A stretch of DNA of 64,000 bases. Origin: Candidatus Paralachnospira caecorum. GTDB taxonomy: Bacteria; Bacillota; Clostridia; Lachnospirales; Lachnospiraceae. Positions 1-6,698 of the stretch are shown piece after piece (position 1 is the first letter of the stretch; each line of letters starts with the position of its first letter). The stretch covers positions 1-64,000 of the forward strand of contig CAJFHG010000009.1 of assembly GCA_904379015.1 (NCBI GenBank), given 5' to 3'. Position numbers and translations under genes: made by a program. The notes under the pieces were generated by a model. That model had not been told where the DNA came from. It saw only the letters and a list, made by a program, of their open reading frames with translations, and searched no databases.

Positions 1-63
1 GCCGGCATAGAAGAGGGCGACACGGTTAAAATGTACGGGCTGGAATTTGACTATTATAAGTGA
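1..63 (+). CDS. obgE: GTPase ObgE/CgtA, C-terminal end (5' part outside window)
   Basis: Only the last 20 codons are present, in frame 1 up to TGA at 61-63. The peptide ends in GIEEGDTVKMYGLEFDYYK, which resembles the end of the OCT domain of clostridial Obg GTPases (a GDxV..GLEFDY pattern). Obg is a ribosome-associated GTPase acting in late 50S assembly and stress control. The position directly before yhbY, nadD, yqeK and rsfS is the usual Firmicute order and supports the call. The piece is too short for domain proof on its own. Confidence 0.75.
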   Translation, partial: AGIEEGDTVKMYGLEFDYYK

Positions 64-114
64 TGACTGATCGGGAACGACTGCAGATCAGTCATTCAGG
101 CCGGAGTTCCGGCC
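63..114. other. Two tandem perfect hairpins between obgE and yhbY
   Basis: ATGACTGATC (63-72) is matched by GATCAGTCAT (86-95), and GGCCGGA (99-105) by TCCGGCC (108-114). Both stems are perfect. No T-run follows, so neither looks like a complete intrinsic terminator. They may be processing or mRNA-stability elements that uncouple obgE from the yhbY-rsfS genes. The role is inference; the structures are directly visible. Confidence 0.5.
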
Positions 115-142
115 ATCTATCATTAGTAAGGGAGAGTTTAGC

Positions 143-433
143 ATGAACAGCAGACAAAGAGCTTATTTAAAAAGTCTGGCCATGACCATGGAGCCGATCC
201 TGCAGATCGGAAAATCCAGCCTGACACCGGAGATCACACAGGCCGTCAGCGAAGCGCTGGAAGCCAGAGAACTGATCAAGATCAACGTTCTGAAAAACTG
301 TCTTGACGATCCGAAAATCATTGCTCAGGCATTGGGAGAGCGTACCCGTTCCCAGGTTGTTCAGGTGATCGGGAAAAAGATCGTCCTGTACAGAGAATCC
401 AAAACCAAAAAGAAACTGGAGCTTCCAAAATAA
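143..433 (+). CDS. yhbY: YhbY family RNA-binding protein (CRM domain)
   Basis: The protein has 96 residues, the normal size of stand-alone CRS1/YhbY (CRM) domain proteins, which bind RNA and associate with the pre-50S subunit. The start MNSRQRAYLKSLA is typical, as is the C-terminal segment VIGKKIVLYRES, the GxxG-like loop and strand of the KH-like fold. A GGGAG ribosome binding site lies before ATG 143. The gene sits between obgE and nadD, the standard order in Firmicutes, and was probably transcribed with nadD, yqeK and rsfS. Family assignment is secure; the precise rRNA target cannot be read from sequence. Confidence 0.93.
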   Translation: MNSRQRAYLKSLAMTMEPILQIGKSSLTPEITQAVSEALEARELIKINVLKNCLDDPKIIAQALGERTRSQVVQVIGKKIVLYRESKTKKKLELPK

Positions 434-450
434 TCACAGGAGATGGAAAG

Positions 451-1071
451 TTGGAAAGAGAATTGCCAAAAAAAGTGGGGATTATGGGCGGAACCTTTGA
501 TCCGATCCATATCGGCCACCTGCTGCTCGCACAGCAGGCATGCGCTCAGTTCGCACTGGATAAAGTGCTTTTTATGCCTTCTTCACAGCCGCCTCATAAG
601 GATACAAGGCAGGTCACTTCCGCGGTTCACAGACAGGCTATGACAAAACTCGCGGTCCAGGGAAACAGCCGGTTCATATATTCTGATCTGGAGCTTCTCA
701 GAACCGGGACCACTTATACGAGCGATACCCTGACAGAACTGCACACCCGTTATCCGGATACCATTTTTCATTTTATCATGGGAGCAGATTCTCTTTTTGC
801 CGTTGACAGCTGGCATGAGCCGGAAAAGATTTTTCAGCAGGCAGTAATCCTGGCGGCCAATCGGATGGAAGTACCGAAAGAAGAGATCAAAAGACAGATT
901 GAATACCTGCGCCGCAGATTCAGCGGACAGGTTTGCCTGATCGATATGCCGGACATTGCCATTTCATCCAGAGATGTGAGAAAGCGGAGAAAAAACGGCC
1001 TTCCCATTCGTTATTATGTACCGGATTCCGTATATGAATATATTATGGAACATCAATTATACATTTCCTGA
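451..1071 (+). CDS. nadD: Nicotinate-nucleotide adenylyltransferase NadD
   Basis: NadD joins nicotinate mononucleotide to AMP from ATP in NAD synthesis. The nucleotidyltransferase signature GGTFDPIHIGHL is near the N terminus and ISSRDVRKR (the ISxxxR motif) near the C terminus; 206 residues is the normal length. TTG at 451 is taken as the start because AGGAG lies 8 nt upstream and it restores the usual short lead before MGGTFDP. An ATG at 484 would begin inside the first strand, and the ATG at 443 is in another frame. It lies 17 nt after yhbY and just before yqeK, as in many Firmicutes. Confidence 0.95.
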   Translation: MERELPKKVGIMGGTFDPIHIGHLLLAQQACAQFALDKVLFMPSSQPPHKDTRQVTSAVHRQAMTKLAVQGNSRFIYSDLELLRTGTTYTSDTLTELHTRYPDTIFHFIMGADSLFAVDSWHEPEKIFQQAVILAANRMEVPKEEIKRQIEYLRRRFSGQVCLIDMPDIAISSRDVRKRRKNGLPIRYYVPDSVYEYIMEHQLYIS

Positions 1072-1115
1072 ATATGGAGTCTGTGTGGAATCTGAGAGAA
1101 CAGAGAGGTGGAATT

Positions 1116-1709
1116 ATGAGACCTGACCGTCTGGCCATCAAAGAAAAATTGCGCCATAAGCTGGGCATCGGCCGCTTTGAGCATACGATGGGAGTGGCAT
1201 ATACTGCAGCCTGTCTGGCTATGCGCTATGATTATGATCCGGAAGACGCGGAACTGGGAGGACTTCTTCACGACTGCGCCAAACAGTATGACAATGCGAC
1301 CCTTTTAAAAAAATGTGAAAAATATCATATCCCCATATCAGATGCGGAGCATAAAAATCCATCTCTGCTCCATGCGAAGCTTGGCGCTTATCTGGCTGAG
1401 CACAAATATGATGTGGAGGATCCAGAGATCCTGAATGCGATCCGGTATCATACTACGGGACGTCCCGGTATGTCCCTGCTGGAAAAAATCATATACGTGG
1501 CAGATTATATTGAGCCGAGGCGTTACAAGGCGCCCAATCTCGGAAAAATCCGCAGACTCGCTTTTGTAGATCTGGATCAGGCGCTGTACGAGATCATGAA
1601 CGATACTCTGGAATATCTGAAGGAATCATCAGAAAGCAGCATCGATGAAACCACAAAGGCAGCCTGCGCATACTATAAAGAACAATATGAAAACAGCCGC
1701 AATCATTGA
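1116..1709 (+). CDS. yqeK: HD-domain phosphohydrolase YqeK (diadenosine tetraphosphatase type)
   Basis: This is an HD-superfamily protein with the metal-binding pattern FEHTMGVAY, LLHDCAK, HAKLGAYLA, YHTTGRPGMS and ADYIEP in order. YqeK proteins are known to hydrolyse diadenosine tetraphosphate symmetrically. I place the start at ATG 1116, not 1074, because AGAGAGGTGG sits just upstream and the protein then begins MRPDRLAIKEKL, at the expected family position (197 residues). The placement between nadD and rsfS is the classic context. No regulatory signal of its own is visible. Confidence 0.92.
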   Translation: MRPDRLAIKEKLRHKLGIGRFEHTMGVAYTAACLAMRYDYDPEDAELGGLLHDCAKQYDNATLLKKCEKYHIPISDAEHKNPSLLHAKLGAYLAEHKYDVEDPEILNAIRYHTTGRPGMSLLEKIIYVADYIEPRRYKAPNLGKIRRLAFVDLDQALYEIMNDTLEYLKESSESSIDETTKAACAYYKEQYENSRNH

Positions 1710-1738
1710 GAAAACCATTGAAAAAAGGAGGTTTTGAT

Positions 1739-2095
1739 GTGAATCAGTCTAAAGAAATGGCTTCTGTCGCCTGCCGGGCCCTGGAAGACAAAAAGGGTGA
1801 AGAGGTGACTGTGATCGATATCTCGGGTGTATCCTGCCTGGCCGACTATTTTATCATCGCCAACGGTGAGAACAGCAACCAGGTACAGGCCATGGTAGAT
1901 AACGTGGAAGAGGAGATGGCGAAAGCCGGATATCATCCCGCGCAGATAGAAGGCTATCAGGCAGCGCGCTGGGTCCTTCTGGATTATAAAGATGTGGTCG
2001 TTCATGTATTTTCAAAAGAAGACCGCCGTTTCTATGATCTGGAACGAATCTGGCGTGACGGAAAATTTATTTCAGAAAAAGAGCTGGAAGCGTAA
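1739..2095 (+). CDS. rsfS: Ribosomal silencing factor RsfS
   Basis: RsfS (Iojap family) binds uL14 on the 50S subunit and blocks subunit joining. Family hallmarks are LADYFIIANGENSNQVQA, the VLLDYKDVVVHVF strand pair and FYDLERIW near the C terminus. I chose GTG 1739, 7 nt after a strong AAGGAGG; the ORF-track ATG at 1706 precedes that site and overlaps yqeK. An out-of-frame ATG-TGA overlaps the GTG. It is the last gene of the plus-strand obgE run and is followed at once by a terminator. Confidence 0.94.
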   Translation: MNQSKEMASVACRALEDKKGEEVTVIDISGVSCLADYFIIANGENSNQVQAMVDNVEEEMAKAGYHPAQIEGYQAARWVLLDYKDVVVHVFSKEDRRFYDLERIWRDGKFISEKELEA

Positions 2096-2110
2096 GCCCG
2101 GCTCTTTTTC
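2080..2110 (+). terminator. Intrinsic terminator at the end of the obgE-rsfS genes
   Basis: AGAGCTGG (2080-2087) pairs with CCGGCTCT (2098-2105), with one G-T wobble, followed by TTTTT. The 5' arm overlaps the last codons of rsfS. It separates the plus-strand run from the convergent lexA. Confidence 0.7.
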
Positions 2111-2185
2111 TCGTTTCAGCAGGAAACTGCGTTCCCTATGAAACAAAAATGCTCCGCAGGATCGCACTGCAGGATTCTTTTATAT

Positions 2186-2800
2186 TTATGACATGAACCG
2201 GAAAAGTCCGATGACCTTTCCAAGTATCTGAACCTCATCTACAATAATGGGATCCATATAATCATTTTCCGGCTGCAGGCGGTAATGCCCGTCTTCTTTA
2301 TAAAAGCGCTTGACTGTGGCGGAATCGCCCACCAGCGCCACTACAATTTCTCCGTTGGACGCGGTGGAAGCGGCAGCGCACAGCACCTGGTCGCCGTCAA
2401 GGATCCCGATATTCATCATGCTGTCGCCCTTTACATGCAGCATATAAGTATCCGCGTTGGGCAGCATCTCCGCAGGGAAGGGAAAATACCCTTCAATATT
2501 TTCTGCCGCAAGCAGCGGAAGACCGGCTGCAACAGTTCCGATCATCGGAACCTGAACCATTTCACGCCGGGTCATGGCAAACGCATCATCCACGATCTCA
2601 ATCGCCCGCGGCTTTGTCGGATCACGGCGGATATATCCGTTTTTCTCCAGCGTTTCCAGATGAGAATGGACGGAAGAGGTGGACTTCAGATGAACCCGTT
2701 CACAGATCTCCCGCACAGTGGGCGGATACCCCTTTTTTAAAATTTCTTCTTTTATAAATTCCAGAATCTCCGTCTGTTTTGGGCTGATTTTGCCTGGCAT
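2186..2800 (-). CDS. lexA: SOS repressor LexA
   Basis: LexA is the self-cleaving repressor of DNA-damage genes. The N-terminal winged helix (residues about 1-65, including KQTEILEFI and PPTVREI) is followed by the cleavage region TVAAGLPLLAAENIEGYF with the Ala-Gly site. The catalytic Ser lies in GDSMMNIGI and the Lys in ATVKRFY. 204 residues is the usual length. AAGGAGG lies 7 nt before ATG 2800. A promoter and LexA-type palindromes lie upstream, so autoregulation is likely. Confidence 0.97.
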   Translation of the reverse strand: MPGKISPKQTEILEFIKEEILKKGYPPTVREICERVHLKSTSSVHSHLETLEKNGYIRRDPTKPRAIEIVDDAFAMTRREMVQVPMIGTVAAGLPLLAAENIEGYFPFPAEMLPNADTYMLHVKGDSMMNIGILDGDQVLCAAASTASNGEIVVALVGDSATVKRFYKEDGHYRLQPENDYMDPIIVDEVQILGKVIGLFRFMS

Positions 2801-2830
2801 TGGCGTTCCTCCTTAAAAACTTCTTAGACC

Positions 2831-2859
2831 ATAGTAACACATGTAAAATTAATATGCAA
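2831..2859 (-). promoter_or_regulatory. lexA promoter (sigma-A type)
   Basis: On the minus strand TTGCAT (-35, 2854-2859) and TACTAT (-10, 2831-2836) are separated by exactly 17 nt. The -10 lies about 30 nt before the lexA start. The first LexA-type palindrome is just upstream of the -35. Confidence 0.6.
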
Positions 2860-2869
2860 GCACAAAATC

Positions 2870-2957
2870 CAAACATTTGTTTGAAAAAATCTCAAATCTT
2901 CATTGACAAACATTTGTTCTTGTGTTATTCTGGAAACACGAAAAAGAACAAATGTTC
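2870..2957. promoter_or_regulatory. Three LexA-box-like palindromes in the lexA/yneA intergenic region
   Basis: Three related 12-14 bp sites share the ACAAATGT/ACATTTGT core: CAAACATTTGTTTG at 2870-2883, AAACATTTGTTC at 2908-2919 and the best match GAACAAATGTTC at 2946-2957. The last fits the GAAC-N4-GTTC pattern of Gram-positive LexA sites. The middle site lies in the spacer of the yneA promoter and the third downstream of its -10, positions suited to repression. The binding itself is inferred. Confidence 0.75.
2903..2930 (+). promoter_or_regulatory. Promoter of the yneA-like gene
   Basis: TTGACA (2903-2908) is followed after 16 nt by TTATTC (2925-2930). The -35 is perfect and the -10 weak. 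A LexA-type palindrome overlaps the spacer, which suggests an SOS-inducible promoter. Confidence 0.55.
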
Positions 2958-2991
2958 GCGAATGTAAGTTCGGGTCAAGGAGGAACAGCAG

Positions 2992-3315
2992 ATGATCAAG
3001 CGGGTAAAAAATTCTCATCTTTCATTCAGATTTTTAGTGATTCTTGGAATTATCTTTGCAGCATCTATGATTTTTTTCAGTGTACTGGTCAGCGCCAAAG
3101 ACAGAAAAGATGCTGTCCCTGCATATAAATATTATACCTCTGTGCAGATCAGCCAGGGAGACACCCTATGGGACATTGCCGAAAAATACTGCGGTGATCC
3201 GGATCAGAGAAAAGATTATGTGGACGAGCTGAAAGAAATCAATCATTTAAGCGGTGATACCATCTATGCCGGCCGTTATCTGACGGTTTTTTATTATTCT
3301 GATGTATATCAGTAA
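2992..3315 (+). CDS. yneA: YneA-like SOS cell-division suppressor (TM + LysM)
   Basis: The protein is 107 residues long: a short cytoplasmic start, one membrane segment at about residues 11-34, and a LysM domain from about residue 48 (QISQGDTLWDIAEKYCGD ... INHLSGDTIYAGRYLTV). This is the YneA layout; in Bacillus YneA blocks septation during DNA damage. Divergence from lexA and the three LexA-type boxes between them strongly support the role. AAGGAGG precedes ATG 2992. Sequence conservation outside LysM is too low to prove orthology, so the gene name rests partly on context. Confidence 0.85.
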   Translation: MIKRVKNSHLSFRFLVILGIIFAASMIFFSVLVSAKDRKDAVPAYKYYTSVQISQGDTLWDIAEKYCGDPDQRKDYVDELKEINHLSGDTIYAGRYLTVFYYSDVYQ

Positions 3316-3344
3316 CAGACAACAATCTCCTGCAGACAGAGAAA

Positions 3345-4406
3345 TTACTGACCAGGCTTTTCTCTGAGCTTTACCGCGTTGCGGGCGCTGCGTCTCCGCT
3401 GATCCTCCATAGCCGCATAGTGTTTTCTGGTTGTATTGATATCAGAGTGTCCCAGGACATCTGCCACCAGATAAATATCTCCGGTTTCCTGATAAAGGGC
3501 AGTGCCGTATGTACTTCTCAGTTTATGAGGTGTGATCTTTTTTAAAGGGGTCACGATCCGGGCATATTTCTTCACCAGGTTTTCCACACTTTTTACAGAC
3601 ATCCTCCGGGACTGAAGAGAGAGGAAGAGAGCATTTTCATGGCCTTCCGCCGGTATGATGCGTTTCCGTTCATCCAGATAATCCAGAAGCGCTTCCCGAA
3701 CCTCTTCTCCAAAATAGACAATCACTTCTTTGCCGCCTTTTCGGTGGATCCGGATTCCGTCATTTTTAAAATCGACATCATTCATATCCAGCCCCACACA
3801 TTCTGAAACACGGATTCCTGTTCCAAGCAGCAAAGTGAGCAGTGCCAGATCTCTTTTTTTGGTTTTTTTGTGAAACGCTTTCTGGCGTTCGGTCAGCCCG
3901 TCCCCGTTTTCTGCCTCGTCCAGCAGCTTAGCCACCTCATCCACATCCAGCCGGATAATCGCTTTGGAATGAAGTTTGGGAAGAGAAACCAGCGCTGCCG
4001 GATTGTTTTCCAGCATTTCTTTCCTGTAGAAGTAGTTATAAAATGTTTTCAGTGCTGAAATTTTTCGGGTAATCCCACGTTCTTTATTGATATGGTCTCC
4101 ATTCTCGTCACTGGAATAATATTTCAGATATTCCATGTATTCTTCCAGATCCACCGCTTTGATCTGATCGAGGTCTTTCAATGTGATCGACTTGATATCT
4201 TTTCCTTTATAAACAGGATTTTCCTTTAGCAGGAACTCAAAAAACACCCGGAGATCATAGGCATAGGCGATTCTGGTCCTGGAGGATGTTTCCGGTTCTA
4301 TGCCGCGGAAAAAAGTACTGCAGAAGGATGGGAGAGTAGACAGAAGCTCCCTGAGTTTTTTGGTATTGATAATGTCTACCTGTTCATAATAAGGTTTTTG
4401 TTCCAT
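3345..4406 (-). CDS. Tyrosine recombinase, XerC/XerD-like
   Basis: A site-specific tyrosine recombinase of 353 residues with an N-terminal SAM-like DNA-binding domain (about 25-150) and a C-terminal catalytic domain. The catalytic set is visible in order: Arg in GIRVSE, Lys in HRKGGK, HKLRSTY, the LGHSD histidine, and the nucleophile Tyr in KHYAAM. The start is ATG 4406, preceded by AAGGAGG; the longer ORF to 4445 overlaps the upstream gene and lacks such a site. No phage genes, att-like repeats or cargo lie nearby, so a chromosomal Xer-type role is more likely than an element integrase. It cannot be assigned to XerC, XerD or XerS from this alone. Confidence 0.88.
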   Translation of the reverse strand: MEQKPYYEQVDIINTKKLRELLSTLPSFCSTFFRGIEPETSSRTRIAYAYDLRVFFEFLLKENPVYKGKDIKSITLKDLDQIKAVDLEEYMEYLKYYSSDENGDHINKERGITRKISALKTFYNYFYRKEMLENNPAALVSLPKLHSKAIIRLDVDEVAKLLDEAENGDGLTERQKAFHKKTKKRDLALLTLLLGTGIRVSECVGLDMNDVDFKNDGIRIHRKGGKEVIVYFGEEVREALLDYLDERKRIIPAEGHENALFLSLQSRRMSVKSVENLVKKYARIVTPLKKITPHKLRSTYGTALYQETGDIYLVADVLGHSDINTTRKHYAAMEDQRRRSARNAVKLREKPGQ

Positions 4407-4441
4407 GGACAGCCTCCTTGCCATTTTCTGAAGACAGCCGG

Positions 4442-5188
4442 TCAATTCCCTTCCGGACGCTGCTTTTCATTCTTTCGTTCAGGCCAGCCGGGGATCCTTC
4501 CGTTTACCACTGCAGTAAACATCCGTTCTTTGGCGCCGGGATTTTCTGTACTCAGCTGTCTGACCAGATTCTTTACGTACTCCCTTCTGGTATGTCCGTC
4601 AGCCGGACAGGGATTTTTGCAGACGGGAAGATGATACATATTTTTGAAACCGATGATATCTGATTCCGGAACGTAGAGAAGAGGACGGATCACAGTCAGG
4701 TCCATCCGGTCCAGATATGTATAAGGGGAAAAAGAATGAAAGCGTCCCTCATAAATCAAAGACATCAGCATGGTCTCCACAATATCGTCCTTATGATGGG
4801 CATACGCGACTTTGTTGCATCCTAATTCTCTGGCTTTTTCATTGAATGCGCCTTTTCGCATTTTTGCGCAGAGGGAACAGGGGTTTTCTTCCTTGCGTTC
4901 ATGAAATACGATTTCTCCGATATCTGTCCGGACAACGGTAAAAGGTACTTCAAGCTGACGGCAAAGCTCCGCAACGGGGCTCAGATCCATCTCTTTGAAA
5001 ACAGCCACACTGATGGCTTCTATAGTAAACGGATTGGGATAAAAGCGCTTCAGACCATGAAGTGCGTATAAAAGAGTAAGACTGTCTTTGCCGCCTGAGA
5101 TTCCCACAGCGATTTTATCCCCCGGAGCAATCATTCCGTAATCATCAACAGCGCGTCTTGTGTAGCTAAGCAATTTCTGTAATTTCAT
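4442..5188 (-). CDS. TtcA/TilS-family ATP-dependent tRNA thiolase
   Basis: An adenylating N-type ATP pyrophosphatase. The PP-loop SGGKDSLTLLYAL is at about residues 34-46, a CxxC pair lies in CSLCAKMRKGAF, and another Cys in NPCPADGHTRREY; with HKDDIVETML this is the TtcA-group pattern for Fe-S dependent 2-thiocytidine formation in tRNA. 248 residues is family-sized. ATG 5188 was chosen because it starts MKLQKLLSY, the usual N terminus, with AAAGGA upstream. Its leader holds a strong promoter and a 46-nt palindrome. A non-tRNA thiolase of the same group cannot be fully excluded. Confidence 0.85.
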   Translation of the reverse strand: MKLQKLLSYTRRAVDDYGMIAPGDKIAVGISGGKDSLTLLYALHGLKRFYPNPFTIEAISVAVFKEMDLSPVAELCRQLEVPFTVVRTDIGEIVFHERKEENPCSLCAKMRKGAFNEKARELGCNKVAYAHHKDDIVETMLMSLIYEGRFHSFSPYTYLDRMDLTVIRPLLYVPESDIIGFKNMYHLPVCKNPCPADGHTRREYVKNLVRQLSTENPGAKERMFTAVVNGRIPGWPERKNEKQRPEGN

Positions 5189-5224
5189 GGTGTTGGTTCC
5201 TTTCATGACAGCAGTAAAGGACAT

Positions 5225-5270
5225 GCTTCAATTTATTCGCTAAACTCAACTTTAACGAATAAATTGAAGC
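5225..5270. repeat. 46-nt near-perfect palindrome in the leader of the TtcA-like gene
   Basis: GCTTCAATTTATTCG (5225-5239) is perfectly matched by CGAATAAATTGAAGC (5256-5270). Four more pairs extend inward past one mismatch, leaving a CTCAAC loop. It starts a few bases after the -10 of the minus-strand promoter and ends 36 nt before the start codon. It could be a repressor operator or an RNA hairpin in the 5' leader. There is no T-run, so a plain terminator is unlikely. Confidence 0.75.
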
Positions 5271-5272
5271 TG

Positions 5273-5302
5273 CATATATGAAACTACCATAAATGCTGTC
5301 AA
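5273..5302 (-). promoter_or_regulatory. Promoter of the TtcA-like gene
   Basis: On the minus strand a perfect TTGACA (5297-5302) precedes an AT-rich CATATATG tract (5273-5280) that can supply a -10 at 17-18 nt spacing. The palindrome begins just downstream, around the expected transcription start. Confidence 0.6.
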
Positions 5303-5326
5303 AAGTCAATGATGATTATTTGCCTG

Positions 5327-6286
5327 TCAGGGAAGCTGTTTGCCCGCGGCCTGATAGATTTCGTACCACTCTTCGCGGGTCAGAGAAATCTCCGATCCCT
5401 GGCATGCGTCTTGGATCCTCTGGATATTCATACTGCCCAGGATTACCTGGATGTTGGCGGGATGTCTCGTGATCCAGGCCACTGCGATGGCTGTGTTGGT
5501 CACTCCGTATTTGGCTGCCAGACGGTTTATGACTTCGTTCAGCCTGCCATAATGCTCATAATCTCCAAGAAACGGATTCGCGGATGAGGAACTGACAAAG
5601 TCTCCCTGCTGAAACGGCGACCAGGCCTGTATGGTCATCTCACGGAGCCTGGAATATTCCAAAACAGATCCGGTTTTATCATATCCCTGCGGGATTTCCA
5701 TATTGGCGGCAATGCCGGAATCGATCATCGGACAATGGACAATGCTCAAATGGAGCTGGTTGATTTCCAGTTTATAAGGAAGGTATTTCTGCAGGAGCTC
5801 CACCTGGAGAGGCCTGTGATTTGAGACGCCGAAATGACGCACTTTCCCTGCCTGATAAAGCGTATCAAAGGCTTCCGCGACTTCCTCCGGCTCCATCAGC
5901 GCGTCAGGCCGATGCAGAAGAAGGAAATCCAGATACTCTGTTCCAAGGCGGCTCAAAATACCGTCGACCGCCTCCAGAATATGCTCTTTTGAAAAATCAT
6001 AGGCACCGACTTCGCTTTTGATGATACCGCATTTGCTCTGGATGATCATGCTTTCCCGGACAGAAGGACGGGAAAGCCCCACTGCTTTTCCGAAAATCTC
6101 TTCGCATTCTCCGCGCTGTCCTGCGCTTCCGTATACATCCGCATGATCAAAATAATTGATTCCGCAGTCCATGGCGGTTCGGATAATCTCTTCCGCTTCT
6201 TTCAGGGTTTTGCCCTTCAGGCGCATACATCCCATGATCAGGTTTGATGCTTTGACTCCTGATGTTCCGACTTCTATATATTTCAT
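5327..6286 (-). CDS. Aldo/keto reductase (YdhF-like)
   Basis: A 319-residue NADPH-dependent reductase with a TIM-barrel fold. The catalytic tetrad is visible as Asp in NYFDHADVYG, its Tyr, Lys in IQSKCGI and His in LLLHRPD. The cofactor end is seen in VILGSMNIQRIQDA. The overall pattern resembles the YdhF branch of the family. The substrate cannot be named. AAAGGAG precedes ATG 6286. The gene has its own promoter, divergent from glmS, and a 9-bp hairpin in its leader (6316-6324 with 6344-6352). Confidence 0.92.
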   Translation of the reverse strand: MKYIEVGTSGVKASNLIMGCMRLKGKTLKEAEEIIRTAMDCGINYFDHADVYGSAGQRGECEEIFGKAVGLSRPSVRESMIIQSKCGIIKSEVGAYDFSKEHILEAVDGILSRLGTEYLDFLLLHRPDALMEPEEVAEAFDTLYQAGKVRHFGVSNHRPLQVELLQKYLPYKLEINQLHLSIVHCPMIDSGIAANMEIPQGYDKTGSVLEYSRLREMTIQAWSPFQQGDFVSSSSANPFLGDYEHYGRLNEVINRLAAKYGVTNTAIAVAWITRHPANIQVILGSMNIQRIQDACQGSEISLTREEWYEIYQAAGKQLP

Positions 6287-6374
6287 CTGTTTCCGTAACT
6301 CCTTTCCGGCAATTCAGACTGCCGTTCCGAAGCGTTTTCATGCCGGCAGTCTTAAGACATCATGCTACACCGAT

Positions 6375-6403
6375 ATTATAATCGCCTGAATACCTGCGGG
6401 CAA
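6375..6403 (-). promoter_or_regulatory. Promoter of the aldo/keto reductase
   Basis: Minus-strand TTGCCC (6398-6403), 17 nt, then a perfect TATAAT (6375-6380). It is back-to-back with the glmS promoter. Confidence 0.65.
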
Positions 6404-6410
6404 GCATAAC

Positions 6411-6439
6411 TTGACGTAAAAAGGTGAAAATGATATAGT
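6411..6439 (+). promoter_or_regulatory. glmS promoter
   Basis: TTGACG (6411-6416), a 17-nt spacer and TATAGT (6434-6439). It lies about 55 nt before the ribozyme core, so the transcript would carry the ribozyme in a leader of about 250 nt. Confidence 0.75.
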
Positions 6440-6489
6440 TATGAGGAGTTATGGGTAAGGAGGCATAGCTGGAAAAACTGCATAGAGAA

Positions 6490-6647
6490 AATCAAAAAGC
6501 GCCATGTCCCCCGCGGAACCAGATCCGCTGGGGTAACGAGGGGAAGAGTTTATCGAAAATTCGGCGGGTGCTCTTCCATGCCCCCTGAGCGTGTTATATG
6601 CTGGCAAATATGCCGGAAACGGCAAAACAAATTCAGCATAATCAGGG
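6490..6647 (+). ncRNA. glmS glucosamine-6-phosphate-activated ribozyme
   Basis: The conserved glmS core is readable: AGCGCC at 6498-6503, with the expected cleavage just 5' of the first G, then TAACGAGGGG, and the diagnostic TTTATCGAAAATTCGGCGG stretch (6548-6566). The 3' part can form a long P4-like stem between CCCCTGAGCGTG..TATGCTG and CAGCATAATCAGGGG. It lies directly upstream of glmS, the only known setting. Known mechanism: glucosamine-6-phosphate is the cofactor for self-cleavage, which destabilises the mRNA. The outer boundaries given are approximate. Confidence 0.95.
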
Positions 6648-6698
6648 ATCTGAAAACAGACTTTTACATATATTTGATATAAAGGAGAATTAAGTTTT

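Noticed and set aside
3345-4406. Integrase marking a mobile element
   Set aside because: No attachment repeats, tRNA, phage or conjugation genes nearby; flanks are core genes.
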